The notes: generated by a model not told the origin, from the letters alone. A DNA stretch of 64,000 nucleotides from RI-231 sp041394905 (GCA_041394905.1 JAWKHJ010000009.1:1-64000), one strand, 5' to 3'. Counted from the stretch's first letter, positions 36,496-44,753 are shown. Program-made: numbers and translations.

Positions 36496-38025
36496 CTAGT
36501 CGTACACGCCCGTCAAAAACCACTGCTTGCTGCTGCGGTCCAGGCACGCGCGATAGAGCCGGCCCTGCACGCAAACGTCCCATTCCTCATACTGCCAGCC
36601 CTCAGGCGTCCACCATTCGCCGGAAACGCGCCATGGCCCTGAACGGGCCTCCACCGGACCTGCCGCGTCGAGCGATTCCAGGTGCATCGGCTCGCGCTCC
36701 ACGGTTTCCACCTTCGCCGGCCATGGCGGACGGAAGACCCGAAACACCCGCTCACGACGCGTCTCAGCGCCCACGGGGACTGTCCCTTGGGACTGTCCCC
36801 GCACAGGCCTAGGCGCAAACAGAGCCACCGCCGCCGCCCCCGGCTTGTGCGTATCCGGCGCGACCGGGGCGCCCACGCGCTCGGCCCCCACAAGGCTCGA
36901 CAGCCGCGCCAGCGTCACAGCGAGCTTTTCCGGGCTCGGAGTCGCCGGCGCAAACAACGAAAATTGCACGCGCCTTCGCTCAGCGGGCGTGGCGCGGATG
37001 CGCGCCGCCACGATGGCATCCCCCGGAGGATGCGCATCGAGGTCGAGACGCACGAGCTTGAGCAGCGTACGCGGATCGGTGAGCGGATACGGCATGTCGA
37101 TCTTGCGTGCGAATGCGCGTCCGCTCGCCAGTTCGAGCGTCGTCTCCAGACGCGCCGCCGCCCAGTTGCCGCTCTGCAGCTTGAGGCACAGCCGCTCCAG
37201 CATGCCGCTCAGCGCGAAAGCCAATGGCTCGAGCTCGCCTACTTCCCAATCGAACTCCTGCCGCTCGGCCAGCTCCGGCGGCGCCGTGTAGGCTTCGAGG
37301 GTCGACGATTCCTCGCCGCGCGCCAACCGCGCCAGCCGTGCGCCGCGCTCGCCAAAACGCGCCGTCAGATCGTTCTCGTCGAAGCGCGCCAGCTCGCCGA
37401 CGGTACGCAGCCCCCAGCGCGTGAGCGTCTCGATCTCGGCCTGCTCGATGGGCAACACGTCCAGACCTTGGACGGACAAAAAGCCCGCCTCTTCGCCGGG
37501 ATAGACGTGCGTCAAGCCGGGCTGCGTGCGCGCGGCGCACAAGGCGACGAAGCGGTTGCGCGAGACGCCAAGCTGCGGCGTGAAGCCGAGCTTTTCCGCC
37601 CCGGCGAACAGCGCGCGGGCCGAGTCGTGCGGCTGGGGCAGTCCGGCGAAGTCGAGCGTGATCAACCCTGGAGCGGAATCCTCGTAGCGCGGCGTGGAGG
37701 TCTCGGCCAAGCGCAGCAGATCGCGTTGTCCGCGCGACTCGGCGGCGGGGTCGCGCTCGAGGATGCGCAGCTCGTCGCCCGCGGTTGCATAGGCGTAGCG
37801 CGTCGTGGCGGCGGCCAGCGGCATGCCGAGCTGTACGCCCGCCGCGCGCGCGGCCTCGTCCGCCGAACAGACGAACTGGTTGGGCGCGGCGCCTTCGACC
37901 ACGGCCGTCGCCGGCGAATCCGCCTCGCTACGCGTCAAAGCCGCGACGGCGAAGTCGGCTACGAAGAGCGATGCGAAAAGGGACTGACGCCCTTTTCGGG
38001 ACAAGGGACAGGGGACGAGGGACAA
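36496..38025 (-). CDS. imuB: ImuB, Y-family polymerase-like mutagenesis protein
   Basis: 509 residues if started at TTG 38025, which has a perfect AAGGAGG eight bases upstream. The first ~15 residues (LSLVPCPLSRKGR) are read from the heptamer repeat, and the conserved protein begins at LFASLFVADFAVAALTRSE. The Y-family fold with palm, thumb (LPIEQAEIETLTRWGLRTVGELARF) and little finger is present. As in other ImuB proteins, the catalytic acidic residues are not preserved. It acts with ImuA and DnaE2 in SOS mutagenesis; dnaE2 is not in the window. An in-frame REP-like repeat lies at 36775-36800. Confidence 0.88.
   Translation of the reverse strand: MSLVPCPLSRKGRQSLFASLFVADFAVAALTRSEADSPATAVVEGAAPNQFVCSADEAARAAGVQLGMPLAAATTRYAYATAGDELRILERDPAAESRGQRDLLRLAETSTPRYEDSAPGLITLDFAGLPQPHDSARALFAGAEKLGFTPQLGVSRNRFVALCAARTQPGLTHVYPGEEAGFLSVQGLDVLPIEQAEIETLTRWGLRTVGELARFDENDLTARFGERGARLARLARGEESSTLEAYTAPPELAERQEFDWEVGELEPLAFALSGMLERLCLKLQSGNWAAARLETTLELASGRAFARKIDMPYPLTDPRTLLKLVRLDLDAHPPGDAIVAARIRATPAERRRVQFSLFAPATPSPEKLAVTLARLSSLVGAERVGAPVAPDTHKPGAAAVALFAPRPVRGQSQGTVPVGAETRRERVFRVFRPPWPAKVETVEREPMHLESLDAAGPVEARSGPWRVSGEWWTPEGWQYEEWDVCVQGRLYRACLDRSSKQWFLTGVYD
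36775..36800. repeat. Tandem palindrome inside imuB
   Basis: Two copies of GGGACTGTCCC (36776-36786 and 36789-36799) separated by TT, each an 11-base palindrome. It sits in frame in imuB in a poorly conserved linker. The core GGGAC is the same as in the heptamer arrays around the S23 gene 1.2 kb away. Confidence 0.7.
37998..38025. repeat. Heptamer array, imuB-side flank of the S23 gene
   Basis: Four tandem heptamers on the plus strand: GGGACAA, GGGACAG, GGGACGA, GGGACAA. They are in inverted orientation to the array at 38441-38482. On the minus strand they are translated as the N-terminus of ImuB. Confidence 0.85.
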
Positions 38026-38040
38026 GGAGGCTACCTCCTT
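38024..38040 (-). promoter_or_regulatory. Hairpin sequestering the imuB Shine-Dalgarno, S23 stop codon in its loop
   Basis: AAGGAGG and CCTCCTT form a perfect seven-base stem with a three-base loop. The minus-strand loop is TAG, the S23 stop. The AAGGAGG on the minus strand is a full Shine-Dalgarno, eight bases before TTG 38025, the imuB start. A ribosome finishing S23 would open the stem, coupling imuB translation to S23. Confidence 0.6.
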
Positions 38041-38417
38041 GTAGGGTCGGGTTTCGCCTTCAAGCCTCTGCGAAGGCCGCCCAACATGCGGCCCGTTTCC
38101 GCTATCAGCTCGAATGCGGCTTCGGCCTGCTTCTGTTGGAAATATTGGAGGCGGAGCGCGATGAGAAAATGCGTCTCCAACTCCATCAAGGAACCGTGTG
38201 CAATCGAGACGTGATGTAAATAGTCGCCTCGGTGCTCCCGTCCGTTTCCTTCCGCAATGTTCGCGGGTATCGACACTGCGGCACGACGAATCTGAGAAGC
38301 CAATCCATAGAGCTCATGCGAAGGCAGCAGCGCCGCCAAACAATAGCTCTGCTCCACCAAGTCCATCGCTCGCTGCCAAACCTTGAGCTCGCGATAACTT
38401 CGTATCCCTTCCCCCAT
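38031..38417 (-). CDS. S23-type four-helix-bundle protein
   Basis: 128 residues from ATG 38417, which overlaps the imuA stop (TGATG); an ATG seven codons earlier is possible but lies inside imuA. The family pattern (TIGR02436, 23S rRNA intervening-sequence protein) is complete: SYRELKVWQRAMDLVEQSY, LPSHELYGLASQIRRAAVSIPANIAEGNGR, then a last helix. The family also includes the Avd accessory protein of diversity-generating retroelements. The cellular role is unknown for stand-alone members. Its place between imuA and imuB, flanked by inverted repeats, suggests an inserted mobile unit, or capture into the SOS mutagenesis operon. Confidence 0.9.
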   Translation of the reverse strand: MGEGIRSYRELKVWQRAMDLVEQSYCLAALLPSHELYGLASQIRRAAVSIPANIAEGNGREHRGDYLHHVSIAHGSLMELETHFLIALRLQYFQQKQAEAAFELIAETGRMLGGLRRGLKAKPDPTRR

Positions 38418-39070
38418 CAGGCCACCTCCAGGAACCACCCTTGTCCCTTGTTTCTTGTCCCCTGCCCCTTATCCCCTGTCCCTACACTGATTGAGCCGCC
38501 CGCCACGTGCCGTTCGGTCAACACCGTCAGCGCCGTCGCCGTGTGCTCGATCGCCTGGCGCAGGCGTACCCACGGCCGGCGCTGCCATTCGCCCAGCCTG
38601 CGCGCCGGTAATCCGCCCAGGTCCGCCACGATCAGCCCGAACCCTCCCGCCGCCGCGATCAAGTTCAGCGCCTGCCAGGCTTGGTCGACCTGCTGCTCGC
38701 GCACACGCTCGTAACGTGGCCGCTCGCGGGGATCGCAGCGTACCCACAACAGCCGTTCGAGCACGATGCCCGCCTCCTCGGCCGAACGCGGATCCAGGCA
38801 GTCCGTCGCATCCACATAAGCCGCCACTTCGCCGGCTTGTGTGGCGCGCGCCAGGGCGGCGAACAACAGCGCGGTACGCCCCGAAGACTGCGGCCCCACG
38901 ACCTCGCTAATCACGCCGCGCGGCAGCCCGCCGCCGAGCCGCGCATCCACGTCCGCCTGCCCCGTCGGCAACGGTTCATAGACCGGCTTGTCCGCTTTCG
39001 GCAAGGCTCGCCCCAAACCGCGGTCCCGCAGTAGGCTTTCCAGTTGCTCGAGCTTTGCTGAAGCGGCCAT
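38417..39070 (-). CDS. imuA: ImuA, RecA-like SOS mutagenesis protein
   Basis: 217 residues. The RecA-like fold has the P-loop GPQSSGRT (Arg in place of the usual Lys, as I recall in other ImuA proteins), Walker-B-like FGLIVADLGGLP, and VISEVVGP. The last ~20 residues (GTGDKGQGTRNKGQG) are encoded by the heptamer array, so the original C-terminus is replaced or extended by repeat-derived sequence. It partners ImuB in damage-induced mutagenesis. No convincing LexA box was found in the 220 bases upstream. Confidence 0.85.
   Translation of the reverse strand: MAASAKLEQLESLLRDRGLGRALPKADKPVYEPLPTGQADVDARLGGGLPRGVISEVVGPQSSGRTALLFAALARATQAGEVAAYVDATDCLDPRSAEEAGIVLERLLWVRCDPRERPRYERVREQQVDQAWQALNLIAAAGGFGLIVADLGGLPARRLGEWQRRPWVRLRQAIEHTATALTVLTERHVAGGSISVGTGDKGQGTRNKGQGWFLEVA
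38441..38482. repeat. Heptamer array, imuA-side flank of the S23 gene
   Basis: Six heptamers on the plus strand: TTGTCCC, TTGTTTC, TTGTCCC, CTGCCCC, TTATCCC, CTGTCCC. Read on the minus strand they are GGGACAA-like units, so this array is the inverted partner of 37998-38025. It encodes the C-terminal tail of ImuA. Confidence 0.85.
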
Positions 39071-39290
39071 CTCTTATTTCGCCTTTTGTTCGCCATATCA
39101 GCATGCCACGCACTTGCCCGTGATGCAACGACAAAACTAGCCGAAAACGTTTTTCAAGAGAAGACGTACTAGCCCGTTTCGGCCTAGCGAATGGGGGACG
39201 AATGGCGCTGCGGTACCGCTCAGAATTGAAACCTTGGAGGGATTGTGTCCCCCCTTGCCGGCCTGCCACGCTCTAAGTGGAAAACCCGAG

Positions 39291-39716
39291 ATGTACCGTA
39301 CAACGTTGGCCTTAATGCTTCTCCTAGTCGTCAAACTCCCGATGATGGCGGGGGAGGCGTCCAGCGTCACGGTGCACCAGGCGGAGTGGGGCGACACTCG
39401 AGGGGAGGCGCCCCCTCCGTCTGGACCTGCCGTTCCGATCAAAGCGGATACGACTTCACCCGTGTTCCAATCCAGAGGATTCAGCTACGGCGATAACGTG
39501 GGGTACGGCAGCGGCGGCCAACGACCCAGCGGAATCAGCTATTCACCGGGAACCGGCGTGAGCAGCGGCGGCTACCGCAACTCCGGAATCAGCTACCAGC
39601 CGAGCGGGTCTTATGGCGGCGGTTACAATTCGCGCGGAACGTCGTATCAGCCGAACGTCGATTACGCGCCCAGCGGCCGCAACCGCACCAGCATCCGCTA
39701 CGGCTTCGACAAGTAA
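39291..39716 (+). CDS. Small secreted Gly/Ser/Tyr-rich repeat protein
   Basis: 141 residues from ATG 39291; the in-frame upstream extension has no signal-like start, whereas MYRTTLALMLLLVVKLPMMAG is a good signal peptide. After a Pro-rich linker the chain repeats a short unit, S-x-G-I-S-Y-x-P, about five times with Gly/Ser/Tyr spacers, ending TSIRYGFDK. It is probably disordered or fibre-like, and no family is recognised. Compositionally similar proteins are surface or spore-coat adhesive components, but that is only an analogy. Confidence 0.6.
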   Translation: MYRTTLALMLLLVVKLPMMAGEASSVTVHQAEWGDTRGEAPPPSGPAVPIKADTTSPVFQSRGFSYGDNVGYGSGGQRPSGISYSPGTGVSSGGYRNSGISYQPSGSYGGGYNSRGTSYQPNVDYAPSGRNRTSIRYGFDK

Positions 39717-39726
39717 CAGGCGGGAC

Positions 39727-41931
39727 TTAATTCCCCGCCGCGCGTTCCACTTCCCTGCGAGAGGGCGTGGTTGAGCGCAGCGGTCCGCCGCCATAGAGCT
39801 TGCGGTACATCTCGCTGTTGCGCAGCACCGACTGCACGTAACCGCGCGTCTCGGTGAAGGGGATGGTCTCGACGAACTCGCCCGGCTCATGGAAGTCACC
39901 CCAGGTCAGCCAGGTGCGCGCACGGCTCGGGCCGGCGTTGTAGGCGGCGAGGGTGAGCTCGAGGTTGTTCTGGAACTGTTCGAGCGCTTCCTTGAGGTGG
40001 AAGGTGCCGAAGCGCAGGCTGATATCGGGTTCATGCAACCGCGGCGTGGAATAGCCCGACACGCCCAACCGCCGGGCCAGTTCGCGACCGACCGCCGGCA
40101 TCACCTGCATCAAGCCCATTGCGCCTGCGCGTGAGACCGCTTTGGGGTTGAACTCGGACTCCTGACGGATCAGTCCCGCGACCAGATACGGATCGAGCTC
40201 GTGCGGCTTGGCGCGCGCCTCGAGCGCATCGGCGTAGGGCAGCGGGTAGAGCAGTTCCCAGAACTCCCGGCGGACCGAGCCGAGCGGCATGCGCAGGTAT
40301 CCAAAACCGTAGCGCTTCATGTGCCGCAGGCCGGTGAAAAAGTCGTCGCGCGCGGCAGCCTGGCGGCCAAGCTCGAGGCCTACCCAATAGCCGTCCGGCT
40401 GACGGTAGTCGCCCGTCGTCAGCTCACGCTCGGCCAAGTCGTCCAGACCGAGCTCGAACAACGTCCGTCCACGCTCGATCAAGCGCTGCGTTTCCGGCCG
40501 CGGAGCCTCAGCCAACCGGCGCGGCCCAGGCAAGGCGGCGGTCAGGGTCTGCCAATGCCCCTGCAATCCGCCGGAGGCCCTCGCCGCGGCCAGATGCTGC
40601 TCGGCTAGCAGGGCGTAGTAGTAGTTCGGGAAGCGCTGGGCGATCGTCTGGTAGAGCCCGAGGGCGGTTTCCCTGTCGCCGTCCTTTTCGACCAAACGGC
40701 CCAACCAGTAAAGCGCCGCCGAGGCTTGATCAGAATCCGGGTAGAGCCGCACATGCTCTTCGAGCAACGAGCGCGTGCGCGGGTCGCGGTCCAGGTACGC
40801 GCGCCAGCAGACCTTCCAGTGCGCTTTATCGGCAAACGAGCCCTTGGGAAACTCGCGCGCCGCGCGTTCGTAGTAGGAGCGATACTTCGCGGTGTCGTTC
40901 TCGAGCAGATAGTAGTTGCCCAGCGAGAACAGCAGCACTTCGTACCACGGCGACTGCGGATACTTCGTCTTGAGCTCTTCGGCGCGGCGCTCGAATTCCG
41001 CGATCTGGTTTTTGCGTCGCGCGCACTCGCCCAGAAAGTAGATCCGCTCGGCGTCGAGCGCCGGATCGGAGACCTTCAAATTGACCAGTTCGTTGTATGC
41101 CGACGTCGTGTGAACCCGGCGATAGTTCGCCGCGCCCTGACGGACCTGGGCGCGTTCGCGCTCTTTGCCGCGCAGGCCGGGGATGGCGTAGCCGTACTCT
41201 TCGGCGGCGTCGCCGTAGCGTGCCCCGGTGAACAAGGCGTCCGCGCGCGCCAGACGCCAATCGATGGGCGCTTCGGGGTAGGCCGAGCCCATGCGCCCGC
41301 GCAGCTCGTCCAGCCGCTCTTCGGCTTGTTTGGCGTCTTCGCTGAAGGGGTAGAAATAATACGCTCGGCGGTAGAGCTCTACAGCCTCGAGGTTCTTACC
41401 GTCCAAGTCGCGCACGCGGCCGAGCAGGTAGAGCCGCGCCGGCTCGGAGAATGTCAGCGACTTGTCCTGCAGCGCGGACTCAGCCATGCGCAGCTCTTGC
41501 TGCCGAATCAAACTCTCGATGCGCAGACGGTTGGCGTCGCGCAGCATCGGGCTGTGCGGGAAATCGTGCTGAAACTCACGCAAGACCCACGCGGCGCTGC
41601 CAAAATCCTCGGCGTAGGCGAACGCTCGGGCACGATAGTAGAGCGCATAATCGCCCAGAACCGGATCGGCGGCCGCGGATTCGAGCGCGCGAACGGCTTC
41701 TTCGTAGTTTTTCGCCTCGAAGTCGCCGACGCCGAGAGCGAGCGAAGCCTGCGCGCGCTGCGCCGACGGCAATTTCTCAATCGCGCCGAACAGACGTGTC
41801 CTGGCGGCGTCCGAGCCGGATTCGAGATAGGAAATACTCGCGTCCCGGAGCTGCGCCGGTAGCGGCGCTGCCACGGAAACCGTGGCAAGCAGGGAGACAG
41901 CGAGCGCGGGGGCGAGCCAACGATACGCCAT
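39727..41931 (-). CDS. Soluble lytic murein transglycosylase (Slt70-like)
   Basis: 734 residues from ATG 41931, which gives a clean signal peptide (LAPALAVSLLATVSVAA); the ORF extends 15 codons further without one. A long superhelical TPR-like domain (residues ~40-560) precedes the SLT catalytic domain (LIRQESEFNPKAVSRAGAMGLMQVMP, catalytic Glu in RQESEF; AAYNAGPSRARTW). It cleaves peptidoglycan glycan strands in the periplasm, giving anhydromuropeptides. The gene is intact. Confidence 0.93.
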   Translation of the reverse strand: MAYRWLAPALAVSLLATVSVAAPLPAQLRDASISYLESGSDAARTRLFGAIEKLPSAQRAQASLALGVGDFEAKNYEEAVRALESAAADPVLGDYALYYRARAFAYAEDFGSAAWVLREFQHDFPHSPMLRDANRLRIESLIRQQELRMAESALQDKSLTFSEPARLYLLGRVRDLDGKNLEAVELYRRAYYFYPFSEDAKQAEERLDELRGRMGSAYPEAPIDWRLARADALFTGARYGDAAEEYGYAIPGLRGKERERAQVRQGAANYRRVHTTSAYNELVNLKVSDPALDAERIYFLGECARRKNQIAEFERRAEELKTKYPQSPWYEVLLFSLGNYYLLENDTAKYRSYYERAAREFPKGSFADKAHWKVCWRAYLDRDPRTRSLLEEHVRLYPDSDQASAALYWLGRLVEKDGDRETALGLYQTIAQRFPNYYYALLAEQHLAAARASGGLQGHWQTLTAALPGPRRLAEAPRPETQRLIERGRTLFELGLDDLAERELTTGDYRQPDGYWVGLELGRQAAARDDFFTGLRHMKRYGFGYLRMPLGSVRREFWELLYPLPYADALEARAKPHELDPYLVAGLIRQESEFNPKAVSRAGAMGLMQVMPAVGRELARRLGVSGYSTPRLHEPDISLRFGTFHLKEALEQFQNNLELTLAAYNAGPSRARTWLTWGDFHEPGEFVETIPFTETRGYVQSVLRNSEMYRKLYGGGPLRSTTPSRREVERAAGN

Positions 41932-41979
41932 AGCGCTTTTCCTAGTCTGACACGAGCTTGCGCGCACAGCGCGCATTTC

Positions 41980-42669
41980 TCACGCAGCAGCGAGCTTGCG
42001 ACGGTTGCCGACGGCTTCGATCCAGGCTTCCGTCAACGCCACCAAAATCTCGATTGCCGAAATCTGGATGGGCCGCTGCTCGCCATCGGGGCCGCGCGGA
42101 TCGAGATAGAGCACCGCGAGCACCTTGTCACGCAAAGCGACCGGCAACAGCAGCACACGATCCTCGGAAGAAAGCTCCAGCAGGGCCGAGACCTCTCCCC
42201 CTAATTCGCCCGCGTCCCCTGAACATTCCCGCCGTTCGAGACGATGCATCACCTGCTCGATAGCCGGCGCCGCCGATACTTCTAGCGAGAGCTTCTGGAA
42301 CTCGAGCTGAGCTTCAGGAGAAACCGCACCGGCGACTCGAAAGCCGAGCGCGCGATCGCCACGATGAATGAATAGGGCGGAGCGCCCACAGTAGCCCGCG
42401 GCGGATTCGACCAACGCGGCCGCGATCTCGGTGACCGCTTGGGCCTCGCGAATACGACGCGCGCTCTCAGCGAGCGAGTCGATCGCATTGCCCGAAGAAG
42501 CTTGCGCCTCCGACAAAGCCTCGGCTCGCGCCTCTTCGGCCGCGGATGCGACCAGCGTCGAACACTCTTCGCGCAAGCTTCCGGCGAGCTCTTCGCCCAG
42601 GTCCTTGAGCTTCGAACGCAGCGAGCGGTCGAGAAAATCGTCGAGGTTCTGGGCAAGATCAGGCGACAT
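41980..42669 (-). CDS. Coiled-coil/GAF-like domain protein
   Basis: 229 residues. An N-terminal coiled coil (residues ~15-75, Ala/Glu/Leu-rich) is followed by a GAF-like sensor domain: SALFIHRGDRALGFRVAG, RVLLLPVALRDKVLAVLYLDPRG, ISAIEILVALTEAWIEAVG. It is soluble and has no output domain of its own, so it may sense a ligand and signal by dimerisation. Adjacent and co-oriented with slt (48 bases) but with no clear functional link. Confidence 0.65.
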   Translation of the reverse strand: MSPDLAQNLDDFLDRSLRSKLKDLGEELAGSLREECSTLVASAAEEARAEALSEAQASSGNAIDSLAESARRIREAQAVTEIAAALVESAAGYCGRSALFIHRGDRALGFRVAGAVSPEAQLEFQKLSLEVSAAPAIEQVMHRLERRECSGDAGELGGEVSALLELSSEDRVLLLPVALRDKVLAVLYLDPRGPDGEQRPIQISAIEILVALTEAWIEAVGNRRKLAAA

Positions 42670-42749
42670 GCGACAGGTCCAAAGCAGGGAAAGACAGCAT
42701 TAGTGTAGCGTAGGAAAGGCTTGCCCGAAAGCGGGCGAAGGACTTAAGA

Positions 42750-43466
42750 ATGGCTTCGAAACTTGCTGGAAAGATTGCTCTCGTCACAGGCGGCTCGCGC
42801 GGCATCGGCCGCGCCATCGCGGAGGCGCTGCTCGAAGAAGGAGCGCAGGTCACCATCTGCGGCCGCAGCCAAGAGAGCCTCGACCAAGCCGTCCAGGAGC
42901 TCTCAGCCAAGGGGGAGATTGCAGGCAAAACCTGCAACATGGGCCGCAGCGAAGAGGTCGAGGCGCTGCTCGGGTTCGTGGCCGAGCGGTTCGGCGGGCT
43001 CGACATCCTGGTCAACAACGCCGGCGTCGGCCACTTCGCGCCGATTCACCAGCTCTCGCTCGAACAGTGGCGCGAGGTCATCGACACCAACCTGAGCGGC
43101 GTCTTCTATGCCACCCGCGCGGCCGTGCCGATGATGCAGAAACGCGGCGGGGGATTCATCCTCAATATCGGCAGCTTGGCGGGGAAAAATCCGTTCGCGG
43201 CAGGCGCGGCCTACAACGCCTCGAAATTCGGGCTCAACGGCATGAGCGAGGCCATGATGATGGACCTGCGCTACGAGAACATTCGCGTCAGCCAAATCAT
43301 GCCGGGCAGCGTAGAGACGGAGTTTCGCCCCGGCGGCTCGGACGAAGCTGACTGGAAGCTCTCGACGCGCCAGATCGCCGAGACGGCCGTACACCTGATC
43401 ACGATGCCCGAGCGGAACTTGGCGAGCCGCATCGAGATGCGCCCCAGCCGCCCGCCGCGGAAGTAA
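42750..43466 (+). CDS. SDR-family oxidoreductase (FabG-like)
   Basis: 238 residues, a classical SDR: TGGSRGIGRA, NNAGVGHF, the Ser in NIGSLAGK, and the catalytic Y-N-A-S-K. The C-terminus is short (RIEMRPSRPPRK) and lacks the usual tetramer tail of FabG. The reaction is probably NADPH-dependent reduction of a 3-oxo substrate, unspecified. It starts 80 bases from the divergent GAF gene and ends at a strong hairpin. Confidence 0.9.
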   Translation: MASKLAGKIALVTGGSRGIGRAIAEALLEEGAQVTICGRSQESLDQAVQELSAKGEIAGKTCNMGRSEEVEALLGFVAERFGGLDILVNNAGVGHFAPIHQLSLEQWREVIDTNLSGVFYATRAAVPMMQKRGGGFILNIGSLAGKNPFAAGAAYNASKFGLNGMSEAMMMDLRYENIRVSQIMPGSVETEFRPGGSDEADWKLSTRQIAETAVHLITMPERNLASRIEMRPSRPPRK

Positions 43467-43488
43467 CGGGAATCCATTGCGCCGACGC

Positions 43489-43571
43489 AACCGAGCCCCG
43501 GCAGCAATGCCGGGGTTTGACGTTTGTGCCGTATCCAACGTTAGACCCGCCATTGCTGCCGGGGCTCGGTT
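43489..43571. terminator. Nested inverted repeats, probable bidirectional terminator
   Basis: A perfect 21-base inverted repeat (43489-43509 with 43551-43571) spans 41 bases. Its left arm also forms a local hairpin, CCCCGGC-6-GCCGGGG (43496-43515), followed by TTT. The two structures are mutually exclusive. It lies between the convergent SDR and aroC genes. Confidence 0.7.
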
Positions 43572-43580
43572 CGCCGCGGG

Positions 43581-44753
43581 CTAGTACGCCTTGACCTGCG
43601 CCTGATAGCTCTCGAAGTTGCGCAGCGTCTCGACCATCGAATCGCCGCCGAACTTCTCGAGACAAGCCTGCGCCAGCACGATCGCAACCATCGCTTCGCC
43701 GATCACGCCGGCGGCCGGAGCCACGGCCACATCGGAGCGCTCATAGGCGGCGGTCGCCGGGTCACGCGTAGGCAGATCGACCGACTCGAGCGGCTGGCGC
43801 AGGGTCGAGATCGGCTTGATGTAGCCGCGCACGACCACATCCTGGCCGTTCGTCATGCCGCCCTCGATGCCGCCCGCCTTGTTCGAACCGCGATGCCATT
43901 CGCGCTCGCCCTTTTTGTAGTGGATCGTGTCCTGCGAATCCTTGCCGGGCGAGACTGCGGTGACGGTTCCCGCGCCGATCTCGACCGCCTTGACGGCCTG
44001 GATCGACATGATCGCCTGGGACAGACGGCCGTCCAGACGCGTATCCCAAGCGATGTGCGAGCCCAGCCCGACCGGCACGCCGTGCGCGACCACTTCGAAG
44101 ACGCCTCCGCGGGTGTCCTTTGTCTTGTAAGCGACGTCGACTTCTTCCTTCATGCGCTGCTCGACCTCGGGATCGACGCAGTTGAGCAGCACTTCGTCCT
44201 TGGCTGCGAGCGCTTGGAGCTCTTCCCAACTCGCCGCACGCTCCAGGTGCGCCGAGCCGACCGCCGTTACGTGGCTGAGCACTTCGATGCCCAGCTCGCC
44301 GAGGAACAGCTTGCACAGCGCGCCCACGGCCACGCGCGAAGTGGTCTCGCGGGCGCTGGCGCGCTCTAGGATATATCGAGCGTCGGGCAGGTTGTATTTG
44401 ATGCAGCCGGCGAGATCGGCGTGACCGGGCCGCGGGCGCGTAACCGGCTTGGCCTTCTCGTCGCCGGTCTCGATCTGCTCCACCGGCAGCGCTTCGGTCC
44501 AGTTGCGCCAGTCCTTGTTCTCGAGCAAAACGGCGATCGGCGAACCAATGGTCTTGCCGTGGCGCACGCCGGAGACGATGTGCGCCTTGTCGGTCTCGAT
44601 CTTCATGCGACCGCCGCGTCCGTAGCCCTGCTGGCGACGCCACAGCTCACGATCGATCTTCTCGAGCGATACGGGCACGCCGGCGGGCAGGCCCGTCAGC
44701 ATCGCAACGAGGGTTTCGCCGTGCGACTCGCCGGCGGTTTCATAACGCAACAT
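43581..44753 (-). CDS. aroC: Chorismate synthase
   Basis: 390 residues from ATG 44753 (MLRYETAGESHG); the longer ORF start would add 19 residues not seen in the family. The signatures are GESHGETLVAMLTGLPAG, GYGRGGRMKIETDKAHI, and the later SGVRHGKTIGSP and SNKAGGIEGGMTNGQDVVVRG. It catalyses the last step of the shikimate pathway (EPSP to chorismate, with reduced FMN). Cytoplasmic and intact. Confidence 0.97.
   Translation of the reverse strand: MLRYETAGESHGETLVAMLTGLPAGVPVSLEKIDRELWRRQQGYGRGGRMKIETDKAHIVSGVRHGKTIGSPIAVLLENKDWRNWTEALPVEQIETGDEKAKPVTRPRPGHADLAGCIKYNLPDARYILERASARETTSRVAVGALCKLFLGELGIEVLSHVTAVGSAHLERAASWEELQALAAKDEVLLNCVDPEVEQRMKEEVDVAYKTKDTRGGVFEVVAHGVPVGLGSHIAWDTRLDGRLSQAIMSIQAVKAVEIGAGTVTAVSPGKDSQDTIHYKKGEREWHRGSNKAGGIEGGMTNGQDVVVRGYIKPISTLRQPLESVDLPTRDPATAAYERSDVAVAPAAGVIGEAMVAIVLAQACLEKFGGDSMVETLRNFESYQAQVKAY

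Noticed and set aside
37998..38482. CRISPR array or variable-number repeat
   Set aside because: Heptamers are contiguous without spacers and the two arrays are inverted, so this is neither CRISPR nor an ordinary tandem repeat.
39071..39290. A LexA box upstream of imuA
   Set aside because: The segment has GGCGAACAAAAGGCGAA, a direct repeat, but no palindromic CGAAC..GTTCG or CTGT..ACAG site; I do not know the acidobacterial LexA motif well enough to call it.
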